This document shows, piece after piece, positions 19,305 through 27,918 of a DNA stretch of 64,000 nucleotides. How positions within the stretch are numbered: the first letter of the stretch is position 1; every line of letters starts with the position of its first letter. The notes beneath the pieces are model-generated. The model worked only from the letters and a program-made list of their open reading frames with translations. It did no database searches and was not told the DNA's origin. The stretch lies in assembly GCF_008274825.1 (NCBI RefSeq), contig NZ_CP030848.1:2728001-2792000 (forward strand), given 5' to 3'. Source of the stretch: Sphingobacterium hotanense. GTDB lineage: Bacteria > Bacteroidota > Bacteroidia > Sphingobacteriales > Sphingobacteriaceae. A program made the translations under genes and the position numbers.

Positions 19305-20110
19305 TCCGTCATTTTCCGATAGTTTTGCGGAGTGAGTCCGACAACTCGTTTGAAATATTTAGAGAAATTGGATCGATCCGCAAAACCTAATTCAAAAGCA
19401 ACTTCAGCTACCGTCTTGTTCGTGTAAAACAGCAAACGCTTGGCCTCAGAGCTAATATAGCTGGACAATATTTCAGAAGCGGATTTATCCGCATATTTTT
19501 GGCATGCAGCATTCAAGTTTTGTGGACTGGTGTGGAGCAAGCCAGCATAATATGCAACATTGTTCAGGACCTGCTTTTCTTTATTCAGGACATCGGTAAA
19601 CTGTAGAAATAGGTTTTTCGATTTAATTTTTATAGGGTTTTCCGTAGCTATTTGCTGTACAGATTTCGCTAGGATTGCTTTCAGTAGTGCTTCTTGTACT
19701 GTTCGATGTTCCTCTGTCAGCAGCAAGGAAAACAGGGAATGAAGCGTAGAGATGTCTTTAAAATTAATGGTATTCATATCCTCCAATTCATCGATTAACC
19801 TTCGGATTTCCAAATCCAAACTTTCCTCTACAAATTGACGCTTTAATAACAGGACATAGCCCTCCACCGGTTCGCTCAGTTCCCAGTGATGTACATTATC
19901 TTTACGGATAATCAATAAACAGGGCGCTTTGACTTGTATTTCATGCCCATCGATATAATGCTTTCCCAGCGTTCGTTCTAATAGCACAAGCTCCAAATAG
20001 CCGTTATGCTTATGTGGCTTGGTTATGCACTTCTTCTGATCGAATAGCGCTACTTTAAGCAATTTCGAGGGGTCTGTTTTATCCTTTATGGCGATTGCCT
20101 TATTTATCAT
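19301..20110 (-). CDS. AraC family transcriptional regulator
   Basis: 269 residues. The N-terminal half looks like a cupin-type sensor (HKHNGYLELVLLE, VHHWELSEPVEGYVLLLKRQF). The C-terminal about 85 residues form the double helix-turn-helix of AraC/XylS proteins (NKTVAEVAFELGFADRSNFS, then KYFKRVVGLTPQNYR). It lies tail-to-tail with the outer-membrane gene and head-to-head with the methyltransferase. TACTTTTA, one mismatch from the -7 consensus, sits just before its ATG. Its target could be either neighbour; the sequence does not say. Confidence 0.92.
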   Translation of the reverse strand: MINKAIAIKDKTDPSKLLKVALFDQKKCITKPHKHNGYLELVLLERTLGKHYIDGHEIQVKAPCLLIIRKDNVHHWELSEPVEGYVLLLKRQFVEESLDLEIRRLIDELEDMNTINFKDISTLHSLFSLLLTEEHRTVQEALLKAILAKSVQQIATENPIKIKSKNLFLQFTDVLNKEKQVLNNVAYYAGLLHTSPQNLNAACQKYADKSASEILSSYISSEAKRLLFYTNKTVAEVAFELGFADRSNFSKYFKRVVGLTPQNYRKMTD

Positions 20111-20188
20111 GAACTAAAAGTACGATATATGCAGATGTTTTCTAAATCATGGCACGTGTTTGGCTCGAATTTAGGAAAAAAGATTATT

Positions 20189-20956
20189 ATGCCTTGGAAT
20201 CCGGAAGTTTACAATCAATATAAAGAAATTCGCTATAAACCCTTCTATGATTTATCGGACTTGCTCATCGATGACCATCACTCTAAAGCGGTCGATGTGG
20301 GCTGTGGAACCGGCGAGCAAACGCTTTTATTATCGCAAAAATTTAAACATACCAGTTTTCTAGGGATTGATTCCTCTACAGAGATGCTTTCTGAAGCCAA
20401 GGAATTATCGAACGATCGATTAAGTTTCAAACAACAGGATATAGAATCCTTTGTGGCTGATGAAAGTCGTTGGGATTTGATCTTTAGCAACGCAGCGTTG
20501 CAATGGGTAGACGATCATAACAAGTTGTTTCCTGCGTTAATTTCTAAGCTTAATAGGGATGGTCAATTTGCGGTGCAGATGCCCATGCAGAAAGACAATA
20601 CCTTGAATATGCTATTGGATCAGCTCGTTCAGGCAGAACCCTTCCAAAAAGAATTAGATGGTTTCAGAAGATTATCTCCTGTATTGACGCTAGACGAATA
20701 CACGCAAATTCTCTTTGACAATGGATTAAGTGATATCAATATCAGCATTCGCACCTATCCTATTATCGCGGAAACTGCAAAAGATCTATACGACTTTATA
20801 TCTGGATCTACCCTCGTTCCCTATATGGAAAGATTGGACGATAAAAAGCAAGCTTTGTTGCAAGATTCATTTATTGCTCTTATTGAAGACCACTACGAGC
20901 GATTCCCTGCGATTTATCCATTCAAACGCATCTTGATGTATGGTGTTAAACGGTAA
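20189..20956 (+). CDS. SAM-dependent methyltransferase, trans-aconitate methyltransferase-like
   Basis: About 255 residues from the ATG at 20189. I choose this start because the product then begins MPWNPEVYNQYK, as in Tam-type enzymes, and because 20 residues upstream to 20129 would run into the divergent promoter. Motif I is AVDVGCGTGEQTLLL, followed by GIDSSTEML and SNAALQWVDDH, typical of the Tam family (methylation of trans-aconitate). The substrate is inferred from similarity only. It is divergent from the AraC gene and convergent with the lipoprotein gene at 20961. Confidence 0.85.
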   Translation: MPWNPEVYNQYKEIRYKPFYDLSDLLIDDHHSKAVDVGCGTGEQTLLLSQKFKHTSFLGIDSSTEMLSEAKELSNDRLSFKQQDIESFVADESRWDLIFSNAALQWVDDHNKLFPALISKLNRDGQFAVQMPMQKDNTLNMLLDQLVQAEPFQKELDGFRRLSPVLTLDEYTQILFDNGLSDINISIRTYPIIAETAKDLYDFISGSTLVPYMERLDDKKQALLQDSFIALIEDHYERFPAIYPFKRILMYGVKR

Positions 20957-20960
20957 TAGG

Positions 20961-21392
20961 CTATTTTTCTTTGAAACAATGGAACTGAACAATCAACCCC
21001 TCTTCTTCAAGTTTGATAACGAAGGAGCTTCCATTTGACTCTATGCAGGAGAAAGTTGTTGTGTTTCCTTCAAAACTTTTCAGTTCAAATATGGACAAAC
21101 CCTCGAGAAACCTATAGGTTCCAGTTTCTGTCGTCAATTGCCTAACTTCCTTGCCATTGATAATGACGTCCTCATATCCCGACATACTGTATAATTCTCC
21201 AGCGCGAAAGGTAATACGGTTTTCATCGACGTCTTGCTGAGTGATCGTATCCTTTTCGAAAATCAAATGCGAATGGCTCAATTTCCAAGTGCCCGTAATG
21301 TTCGAGGTTTTAACAGGTATAATAGGTTCTTCTTTATTACAAGAAATAAAAAACAAACTGAAAATAAAAAACGCGGTAATAATCTTATTCAT
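20961..21392 (-). CDS. small lipoprotein, lipocalin-like, function unknown
   Basis: 143 residues. The lipobox FISC (C18) ends a short signal sequence. The mature part begins NITGTWKLSHS, a GTW-type opening seen in lipocalin-like Bacteroidota lipoproteins, followed by predicted beta strands (ITFRAGELYSM, TTETGTYRFLEG, LIVQFHCF). No enzyme motif is visible. Its stop is 4 bases from the convergent methyltransferase stop. Confidence 0.75.
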   Translation of the reverse strand: MNKIITAFFIFSLFFISCNKEEPIIPVKTSNITGTWKLSHSHLIFEKDTITQQDVDENRITFRAGELYSMSGYEDVIINGKEVRQLTTETGTYRFLEGLSIFELKSFEGNTTTFSCIESNGSSFVIKLEEEGLIVQFHCFKEK

Positions 21393-21735
21393 AAGTAGAA
21401 TTGCTTGAGATAATCTATTAGATTGTTCCCTTCAGGGATTAACAATACTACGGTAATCTGAAGCAATTCAAAATGACGACGGTAACAATCGAATTGAATA
21501 GTTTATTTTGTAGTTAAAATATGATACCCAATATTTATTACAGCATGTTTTGATACGCGTCGCGATGTCGACATTTGAGGAAGACCGCGAGGCTTAAATT
21601 TATAAAAGCGCAGGATTTCGTTAGAATCACTGCGCTAAATTAAATCTGTTATTATAAGCTTGATTAAACTCACTCAAGAGACTCGCGTAACAAGCCCTCC
21701 TGATGAATTTAGACGATTACTCTACTTATTTTATA
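21393..21735. other. intergenic region, one hairpin, no gene seen
   Basis: This 343-base stretch holds the upstream region of the lipoprotein gene and the downstream region of the small membrane protein gene. I see no coding frame of merit. The only clear structure is the hairpin at 21607-21636. Confidence 0.6.
21607..21636 (-). terminator. possible terminator of the small membrane protein gene
   Basis: AGCGCAG (21607-21613) pairs perfectly with CTGCGCT (21630-21636), and the inner GATT/AATC extends the stem with one bulged A. On the minus strand the stem is followed by TTTTATAAATTT. It lies 100 bases after the stop at 21736. Confidence 0.5.
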
Positions 21736-21921
21736 CTACCACGCACCATCGCGCATCTGTACATAAATAAAATATACAATGGCCATAATAATAATAGCAA
21801 TGATGATGGATCGCCAAATATTGCGCCCCGCAGGTGCATCATCTTTTTCTTCTTTCACCACTTCAGGTACGTTCTGATCCTCTAGTGGCTTCTTTTCGTT
21901 GTATTCTTTGTTCTCTTCCAT
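21736..21921 (-). CDS. small single-pass membrane protein
   Basis: 61 residues: a highly charged N-terminal tail rich in E and K (MEENKEYNEKKPLEDQ), then one transmembrane helix (about residues 37-54, SIIIAIIIMAIVYFIYVQ) and a short C-terminal end. An AGGAG ribosome-binding site sits 7 bases before the ATG, unusual for this window and a good sign that the frame is real. No family is recognised. It is divergent from the pirin gene. Confidence 0.7.
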   Translation of the reverse strand: MEENKEYNEKKPLEDQNVPEVVKEEKDDAPAGRNIWRSIIIAIIIMAIVYFIYVQMRDGAW

Positions 21922-22122
21922 AATTGTTCTCCTTTTTAGCTTCCATCAATAGGAAGGCTAGTATACATTCTTCATTATCTACGTTTCTTATTGAACAAAT
22001 CTGACGGTATTTAGTTTTTCTATAGGAAGGGTTGGCGAAAGCTGTCATATTGGCAATGAGCTTTATCGGTTTGTCAACCATTGCGAAACTATTAGTCCCT
22101 CTGACGATGGTTTAACGATTAA

Positions 22123-22157
22123 GTTACCAATAGTTAACTAGTTACCGATGGGTTACT
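22123..22157. promoter_or_regulatory. cluster of GTTACC-like words upstream of the pirin promoter
   Basis: GTTACC (22123), GTTAAC (22133), GTTACC (22141) and GTTACT (22152) occur at about one-turn spacing, 28 to 62 bases before the pirin -7 element. They may be half-sites for a regulator. No regulator is identified. Confidence 0.35.
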
Positions 22158-22184
22158 CAATGCCATTTCGACGCGCGATGGCTT

Positions 22185-22192
22185 TACATTTG
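22185..22192 (+). promoter_or_regulatory. -7 promoter element of the pirin gene (TACATTTG)
   Basis: TACATTTG matches TAnnTTTG fully, 28 bases before the ATG. A strong ribosome-binding site (AAGGAGG at about 22207) lies between, so this transcript has a normal leader. Confidence 0.65.
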
Positions 22193-22220
22193 TACAATAG
22201 ATTAGAAAAAGGAGGAAATC

Positions 22221-23246
22221 ATGAAAGTAAAAAATATCAGCAAAATCGAAGGTAGATTACCAATACGTGATCCATATATCATGGGCGCTTATCACTTTGA
22301 TAAATACCCAGAGGGTAACGGAAAATTTGGACCGAAGGTTTCCTTGGCAGGTCGTAATATTGGAAGCGACTTTGATAATAAAAACGAATGGCGCATGTAT
22401 CACGGGGAAAATATTCCCGGCTTCCCACATCACCCACACAGGGGATTCGAGATTATTACGATTATCCCAGAGGGCTATGCTGACCACTTTGATTCTAAAG
22501 GATCTAAAGGGCGTTATGGACAGGGTGACGTGCAGTTGATGAGTGCGGGCTCGGGCGTACTTCATGCAGAGATGTTCCCATTGATTCATGAGGATAAACC
22601 AAACCCTTTGCGTTTGTTTCAGATATGGTTGAATCTTCCGGGTAAAAACAAATTGACCGATCCGAACTATAAGATGCTTTGGGCAGAGAAGATTCCTACG
22701 GCTGTTGTTGAACAAGGAGATGGAAAGAAAGTAACTGTTAAGGTTATTTTGGGCGAATATGCCGGAACAAAAGATAGTGGAGCATTGACCCATTCATGGG
22801 CGGCAGACCCTAATAACCACGTCGGAGTAGCATTGGTGGATATGGATCCGAATACTGAATTCGTACTTCCGGCAGTATCCAGCACAATGAACAGGTTCGT
22901 ACTGTTCTACGACGGCGCTGGCACGATCGAAGTAGATACTTATAAAATGAAGAGCAATCACTTAGCAGATTTAGATGGCGGCGAGGAAATCATCATTAAA
23001 AATGGCGACAACAGAGCCCAATTCTTGATCTTAGAAGGAGAGCCTATCAATGAGCCGGTAGCAGCATATGGTCCATTCGTTATGAATACACAGCAAGAAC
23101 TGCAAGATGCATTCCGCGAGTACCAAGTCACCGAATTTGGCGGCTGGCCTTGGGGCGACAAGGAAACTGATCTTGTAAACCCTAAAGACGCCGGAAGATT
23201 TGCAAGCTATAACTTCGGAAAGGAAATGGATAAACCTACAGTGTAA
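22221..23246 (+). CDS. pirin family protein
   Basis: 341 residues, slightly longer than classic pirins (about 230-300) but with their bicupin layout. The metal-binding signature HHPHRGFE is at residues 70-77, followed by DVQLMSAGSGVLHAEMF, the conserved second part of the N-terminal cupin. A C-terminal cupin-like region covers about 195-290. Pirins bind iron; some have quercetinase activity and others act as redox-sensitive cofactors, so the exact role here is open. The gene has its own promoter, a strong ribosome-binding site and a terminator, so it is monocistronic. Confidence 0.93.
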   Translation: MKVKNISKIEGRLPIRDPYIMGAYHFDKYPEGNGKFGPKVSLAGRNIGSDFDNKNEWRMYHGENIPGFPHHPHRGFEIITIIPEGYADHFDSKGSKGRYGQGDVQLMSAGSGVLHAEMFPLIHEDKPNPLRLFQIWLNLPGKNKLTDPNYKMLWAEKIPTAVVEQGDGKKVTVKVILGEYAGTKDSGALTHSWAADPNNHVGVALVDMDPNTEFVLPAVSSTMNRFVLFYDGAGTIEVDTYKMKSNHLADLDGGEEIIIKNGDNRAQFLILEGEPINEPVAAYGPFVMNTQQELQDAFREYQVTEFGGWPWGDKETDLVNPKDAGRFASYNFGKEMDKPTV

Positions 23247-23263
23247 GGTTTATTGAAAAGAAG

Positions 23264-23297
23264 AAAGGGAAGACTCGTAAGGGTTTTCCCTTTTTTT
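23264..23297 (+). terminator. intrinsic terminator of the pirin gene
   Basis: The arms 23264-23276 and 23281-23293 form a 13-bp stem (AAAGGGAAGACTC against GGGTTTTCCCTTT, two G-T wobbles) with a GTAA loop. A T-run continues to 23297. Confidence 0.9.
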
Positions 23298-23308
23298 GTT
23301 GATATATC

Positions 23309-23322
23309 TAATCAAATGATTA
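23309..23322. promoter_or_regulatory. probable TetR operator, autoregulatory copy
   Basis: TAATCAAATGATTA is an inverted repeat (TAATCA, two central bases, TGATTA), located 60 bases before the tetR ATG. An identical 14-mer is at 24035-24048 before the efflux operon. Two identical palindromes before a regulator and its neighbouring target are the usual TetR arrangement. Confidence 0.75.
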
Positions 23323-23382
23323 ATTAAATTTTGAAATATAATACACCTGTCTTACCTTTACTTTCAAATTAGAGAAATCATC

Positions 23383-24012
23383 ATGGCAAAAGGGAGACCG
23401 AAGAAAGAATTGGACAGCTCGACAGAAAGTATCATTAAGGAAGCCGCTCGTAAGGTGTTCCATCAGAAAGGCTATGCCGCGACCCGCACGCGCGATATTG
23501 CGGAGGAAGCGGGACTTAATTTGGCTTTATTGAATTACTACTTCAAAAGCAAAGAGAAGTTGTTTGAGATCATCACCTTCGAGACGCTCTTTAATTTCAT
23601 GAACACCTTAGGGATTGTTTTCCAGGATGAGAACAGTAGTTTTGAAGAGAAAATAGAGGCATTGGCGACTCGTTACATTGATTTTCTAAGCAATGAACCA
23701 GATATTCCTTTATTCATTATATCAGCCGTTCGAAACAATCCGGAGAACTTCGCCAATAAAATCCCTATCAAAAACATGGTATTGCAGTCAGTATTTTACA
23801 AGCAATTCCTAGAGAAAAAGGAGCGAAATGAGATCAGCGATACGAACCCTTTACAGTTATTATTAAACCTAATGGGTTTTATCATCTTCCCTTTCATTGC
23901 GAAGCCTATTTTCGAGAATGTCACGGGAACAAAAGAAAAGCAGTTCCAAGATATGATGAATGAAAGAAAGGCTTTAATCCCACAGTGGGTAAAAAGTATG
24001 ATTAGACCGTAG
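23383..24012 (+). CDS. TetR/AcrR family regulator of the adjacent efflux operon (CecR-like)
   Basis: 209 residues. The N-terminal TetR HTH covers about residues 12-60 (IIKEAARKVFHQKGYAATRT, then AEEAGLNLALLNYYFKSKEK). The C-terminal all-helical ligand-binding domain shows no recognisable specificity. The order tetR, then membrane-fusion protein, paired ATPases and two ABC-2 permeases matches E. coli cecR-ybhG-ybhF-ybhS-ybhR, with a TolC-type gene added. Identical palindromes before this gene and before the operon suggest it represses both itself and the exporter. Confidence 0.92.
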   Translation: MAKGRPKKELDSSTESIIKEAARKVFHQKGYAATRTRDIAEEAGLNLALLNYYFKSKEKLFEIITFETLFNFMNTLGIVFQDENSSFEEKIEALATRYIDFLSNEPDIPLFIISAVRNNPENFANKIPIKNMVLQSVFYKQFLEKKERNEISDTNPLQLLLNLMGFIIFPFIAKPIFENVTGTKEKQFQDMMNERKALIPQWVKSMIRP

Positions 24013-24034
24013 GTCTTTTCTTTTGCACTTAATT

Positions 24035-24048
24035 TAATCAAATGATTA
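24035..24048. promoter_or_regulatory. probable TetR operator before the efflux operon
   Basis: Same 14-base palindrome TAATCAAATGATTA as at 23309-23322; here the flanks extend the symmetry to TTTAATCA...TGATTAAA (24033-24050). It lies 13 bases before the tolC-like ATG and just downstream of TTCTTTTG (24018-24025), one mismatch from the -7 consensus. Occupancy would block transcription start. Confidence 0.78.
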
Positions 24049-24061
24049 AACATTTTTAAAC

Positions 24062-25342
24062 ATGAGACGAATAATATTATTAAGATCATTTATCATCGCT
24101 TACATGCTGTGCCTCGTGTCATCAACAGTCGTTGCACAACATTTGCACCGTCTACAGCTAGACTCGTGCGTTGAAATGGCCAAGCGAAATTTCCCGCTGA
24201 TAAAACAGTTAGGGCTGTTGCAGCAATCAAAAGATTTTTCAATTGACAATGCCAATAAGGCATACCTCCCCCAATTCTCCATCAATGGTTCGGCTACTTA
24301 TCAGTCGGATGTAACCAAGGTACCTATTGCTATCCCATCGGTCAGTATTCCTAGTCTCTCTAAGGATCAATACAAAGCGTACGCTGAAGTGAATCAAGCT
24401 TTAACAGATATGTTCTTCGTCAAGGATCAGCATAAGTTGATAGAAGCAACTAATAAGGTCGAATCACAGAAGATTGAAGTGGAACTTTACAAACTCCGCG
24501 AACGGATCACACAGCTATTCTTTGGTAGTCTATTGGTTGATGCTCAAATAAAACAGACGAGCCTGATGAGGGCTGATATAGAAAATGGCATTCAACAAGT
24601 AGAATCGGCGGTAAGAAATGGCATTTCAACACGAAGCAACCTTAGTAAATTACAGGCCGAACTCCTCAAGGCAGAACAACGAGAAACCGAGCAACGAGCA
24701 GCTAAAAAAGCTTATATACAGATGCTGGGTTACTTTATTGGAAAGCCTTTATCAGCAGACGTCCAACTTATCGCTCCATCGGGAGCTGTAGAAGATAACG
24801 GTATCAATCGCCCTGAATTAGCATTATTTCAGGATCAGGATGACGCCATTACAATTCAAAATCAGTTACTATACAACAGAAACTTACCCCGGTTCAGTGC
24901 ATTTGTACAGGGCGGCGTAGGTAGACCCGGTCTAAATATGCTTAACCCTGATATGCAGGGATATTACATAGCAGGCTTACGCCTAAATTGGAACCTATCT
25001 AGCTTGTACACCTATAGGAACGATAAAAAGAATATTGACATCAGTAGGCAGCTGTTGGAAAAACAAAAAGAGACTTTTCTCTTCAATATCGACCTAACAC
25101 TATTGCAGCAAAAAGAAGAAACGAATAAATATCAGAAGCTTATCGATACGGACAATGAGATTGTTCAACTACGCGAGCAGGTCAAGAAAGCAACTGCTGC
25201 TCAATTGAAGAATGGCGTAGCAAGTACCTATGACTACATGACGGCAGTGACCGAAGAAGATCAAGCGCGTCAAAACATGGTACTGCATCAGATACAGCTC
25301 CGATTATCTCAATACAATCAAAAAATTAGCACAGGCAATTAA
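24062..25342 (+). CDS. TolC-family outer-membrane efflux protein
   Basis: 426 residues with a signal peptide (cleavage near VVAQ, residue 25). Two long helical hairpin regions of the OEP type are visible (LYKLRERITQLFFGSLLVDA and LREQVKKATAAQLKNGVAST), separated by strands such as LPRFSAFVQGGVG and YYIAGLRLNWNLSSLY. It should form the outer-membrane channel of the exporter encoded by the next five genes. First gene of the operon, directly after the second TetR palindrome; the HlyD gene begins 7 bases after its stop. Confidence 0.93.
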   Translation: MRRIILLRSFIIAYMLCLVSSTVVAQHLHRLQLDSCVEMAKRNFPLIKQLGLLQQSKDFSIDNANKAYLPQFSINGSATYQSDVTKVPIAIPSVSIPSLSKDQYKAYAEVNQALTDMFFVKDQHKLIEATNKVESQKIEVELYKLRERITQLFFGSLLVDAQIKQTSLMRADIENGIQQVESAVRNGISTRSNLSKLQAELLKAEQRETEQRAAKKAYIQMLGYFIGKPLSADVQLIAPSGAVEDNGINRPELALFQDQDDAITIQNQLLYNRNLPRFSAFVQGGVGRPGLNMLNPDMQGYYIAGLRLNWNLSSLYTYRNDKKNIDISRQLLEKQKETFLFNIDLTLLQQKEETNKYQKLIDTDNEIVQLREQVKKATAAQLKNGVASTYDYMTAVTEEDQARQNMVLHQIQLRLSQYNQKISTGN

Positions 25343-25349
25343 AGAATTT

Positions 25350-26258
25350 ATGAAAAGTACACATACTCAACTAGTGATCAGCTGCTTAATCGGCTTCCTG
25401 CTGTTATCATCCTGCCAAAACAAAGATCCGGAATTTGATGCCACTGGAACATTTGAAGCTGTTGAAACGATTATTTCCGCTGAAGCCAGCGGAACACTAA
25501 AAGAATTTGACCTACAAGAAGGCCAACAATTGGCGGCCGGACAACACGTAGGCTATATTGACACTGTTCAATTGTTTTTAAAGAAAAGGCAATTGGAAAC
25601 TCAGGCTAAGGCAGTATTAGGGAAGAAACCCAGCGTGAATACACAGCTAGCCGCCCTACAATCTCAGCTCTATACCGCCCAACGCGAGCGAGGCAGGATT
25701 CAAAATCTGTTGAAAGATGATGCCGTTCCGGCAAAGCAATTGGACGATATCAATGCGCAGATCGATCTAATCAGCAAGCAGATTGCCGCTCAGCGATCTA
25801 CATTGGACCTCTCGGTTTCTAGTATCGATAAAGACGTTCAGCCAATTGAAGTACAGATGCTTCAGATTGAAGATCAGCTTCAGAAAAGTAAGATTATTAA
25901 TCCAATGGCAGGTACCGTATTAACGAAATACGCTGAAGTAAATGAGATGGCAAGCGTTGGCAAACCACTATACAAAATAGCGGACCTCTCTAACCTCATT
26001 CTACGTGTGTACATCAGCGGGGATCAACTTCCTTTAATTAAACTCAATCAGCAGGTTAAGGTATTTACGGATGATGGCAATGGCGGTTTCAAGGAAACAC
26101 AAGGAACTATTACTTGGATAAACGACAAAGCGGAGTTTACACCGAAGACTATACAAACCAAAAACGAGCGGGCTAATCAGGTTTATGCTGTCAAGATTCT
26201 AGTAAAGAACGATGGTAGCTACAAGATCGGGATGTACGGTGAAATAAAGCTGAACTAA
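25350..26258 (+). CDS. HlyD/YbhG-like membrane-fusion lipoprotein
   Basis: 302 residues. The lipobox LSSC (C22) makes it a periplasmic lipoprotein. The order barrel/lipoyl half (ASGTLKEFDLQEGQQLAAGQ), helical hairpin (about residues 75-170), second lipoyl half (IINPMAGTVLTKYAEVNEMA) and beta-barrel domain is standard for adaptor proteins. It links the ABC permeases with the TolC-like channel. The next ATPase gene starts one base after its stop. Confidence 0.93.
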   Translation: MKSTHTQLVISCLIGFLLLSSCQNKDPEFDATGTFEAVETIISAEASGTLKEFDLQEGQQLAAGQHVGYIDTVQLFLKKRQLETQAKAVLGKKPSVNTQLAALQSQLYTAQRERGRIQNLLKDDAVPAKQLDDINAQIDLISKQIAAQRSTLDLSVSSIDKDVQPIEVQMLQIEDQLQKSKIINPMAGTVLTKYAEVNEMASVGKPLYKIADLSNLILRVYISGDQLPLIKLNQQVKVFTDDGNGGFKETQGTITWINDKAEFTPKTIQTKNERANQVYAVKILVKNDGSYKIGMYGEIKLN

Positions 26259-26259
26259 C

Positions 26260-27174
26260 ATGTCTGCTGTAATTCTAAATAAGATCCATAAGACCTTTAA
26301 TAAGGGAGAATTGACGGCCGTCGATACAGTAAGCTTTGAAGTTAATGAAGGCGAACTCTTTGGATTAATCGGTCCTGACGGCGCTGGGAAGACCACCGTA
26401 TTCCGAATACTGACCACGCTCTTGCTTCCTGATTCGGGCACAGCGACCGTTGATGGCATGGATATCCTGGAGGATTATAAGCAGATCCGTAAGCAGGTTG
26501 GCTATATGCCTGGCAAATTCTCTTTATATCAGGATTTAACGGTTGAAGAGAATCTGACCTTCTTTGCCTCCGTTTTCGGCCATAAAGTATCCGATCATTA
26601 TGATCTGATAAAAGATATATACGTGCAGATTGAACCGTTTAAAGATCGTCGAGCAGGTAAGCTCTCTGGCGGTATGAAACAGAAGCTAGCACTATGTTGT
26701 GCTCTGATTCATAAACCTCGAGTTCTCTTTTTAGACGAGCCAACAACAGGAGTTGATGCTGTTTCTCGCAAAGAGTTCTGGGATATGCTCAAGCATTTAA
26801 AATCACAGGGAATCAGCATCTTGGTTTCTACGCCTTACATGGATGAAGCTAATCTTTGCGAACGTATTGCGCTGATGCAAAGCGGAAGAATCCTTTCGAT
26901 CGATACGCCTCAAGGTATACGAAACTCCTATCCTAGCCCACTATACGCCGTTAAATCAGACAATATGATCAAGCTGATCCGGGATCTTCGTAACTGTCCG
27001 GAAGTTAGTTCCTGCAATTCTTTCGGGGAATATCATCATATCACTTGGAAAGAAAATCAAAGCTTAGACTATCCTATTCTTGAAAACTACTTAAAAAAGC
27101 AAGGGCATCTTAATCTAAATCTAAAAGAGATCGAGCCAACGATCGAAGATTGTTTTATTCGATTAATGCAGTAA
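26260..27174 (+). CDS. ABC exporter ATPase (first YbhF-like half)
   Basis: 304 residues with Walker A GPDGAGKTT (38-46), Q-loop region near YMPGKFSLYQ, a canonical LSGGMKQ signature, Walker B VLFLDEPTTGVD, and a C-terminal extension of about 75 residues. In E. coli YbhF two such domains are fused in one chain; here they are separate genes. The P-D at Walker A positions 2-3 is common in this subfamily. It should energise the two ABC-2 permeases. Confidence 0.94.
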   Translation: MSAVILNKIHKTFNKGELTAVDTVSFEVNEGELFGLIGPDGAGKTTVFRILTTLLLPDSGTATVDGMDILEDYKQIRKQVGYMPGKFSLYQDLTVEENLTFFASVFGHKVSDHYDLIKDIYVQIEPFKDRRAGKLSGGMKQKLALCCALIHKPRVLFLDEPTTGVDAVSRKEFWDMLKHLKSQGISILVSTPYMDEANLCERIALMQSGRILSIDTPQGIRNSYPSPLYAVKSDNMIKLIRDLRNCPEVSSCNSFGEYHHITWKENQSLDYPILENYLKKQGHLNLNLKEIEPTIEDCFIRLMQ

Positions 27175-27175
27175 T

Positions 27176-27916
27176 ATGGAAAAGGTAATAAGCACCAATA
27201 AGCTAACAAAACGATTTGGCGATTTTATTGCCACGAATGCAATAACCTTTGATGTTTACAAAGGAGAGATATTCGGCTTCTTGGGTGCCAATGGCGCTGG
27301 TAAAACTACTGCTATGAAGATGCTTTGCGGACTTTCTATCCCATCCTCGGGAGAGGCTAATATTGCTGGTTTTGATATTTACAAGGAAACTGAACGTATT
27401 AAACAGCGCATCGGATATATGAGTCAGAAGTTCTCGTTATATGAAGACCTGACAGTCGTGGAGAATATTGAGTTCTTTGCTGGAATCTATGGTTTATCGA
27501 ACAAAGTAATCAAGGAACGCGGTACGCAGTTGATCAGCAACTTAGGATTGAATGATGTAACCAAAAAGCTCGTTGGCACACTCCCATTGGGCTGGAAGCA
27601 AAAGCTAGCCTTCTCTGTGGCGACGATCCATAACCCCGAAATTGTATTCTTAGACGAACCTACAGGCGGTGTTGATCCGGTTACTAGACGACAGTTTTGG
27701 GATCTTATCTATGACGCTTCCGACCGCGGCATCACCGTCTTTGTGACGACGCATTACATGGATGAAGCGGAGTATTGCCACCGCGTGTCCATTATGGTCG
27801 ACGGTGTCATCAAGGCTTTAGACAGCCCTGACAACCTTAAAAAGAGTTTCCACGTCAGTTCAATGGAGGAAGTTTTCTTCGAGCTAGCTCGCGGAGCACA
27901 ACGTAAAGGAGATTGA
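27176..27916 (+). CDS. ABC exporter ATPase (second YbhF-like half, divergent signature)
   Basis: 246 residues. Walker A GANGAGKTT (37-45), Q-loop near YMSQKFSLYEDL and Walker B IVFLDEPTGGVDP are intact. The signature motif reads LPLGWKQKL where the first ATPase has LSGGMKQKL. The pair may therefore work as an asymmetric heterodimer with one non-canonical site, as seen in some other ABC exporters; this is inference. One base separates it from the first ATPase gene. Confidence 0.93.
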   Translation: MEKVISTNKLTKRFGDFIATNAITFDVYKGEIFGFLGANGAGKTTAMKMLCGLSIPSSGEANIAGFDIYKETERIKQRIGYMSQKFSLYEDLTVVENIEFFAGIYGLSNKVIKERGTQLISNLGLNDVTKKLVGTLPLGWKQKLAFSVATIHNPEIVFLDEPTGGVDPVTRRQFWDLIYDASDRGITVFVTTHYMDEAEYCHRVSIMVDGVIKALDSPDNLKKSFHVSSMEEVFFELARGAQRKGD

Positions 27917-27918
27917 CC

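Noticed and set aside
21863-22081. 72-residue minus-strand frame before the pirin gene
   Set aside because: It overlaps the 61-residue membrane protein in another frame; the latter has a good ribosome-binding site and a membrane helix.
22257-22793. 178-residue frame opposite the pirin gene
   Set aside because: It is the antisense shadow of a clear pirin coding region.
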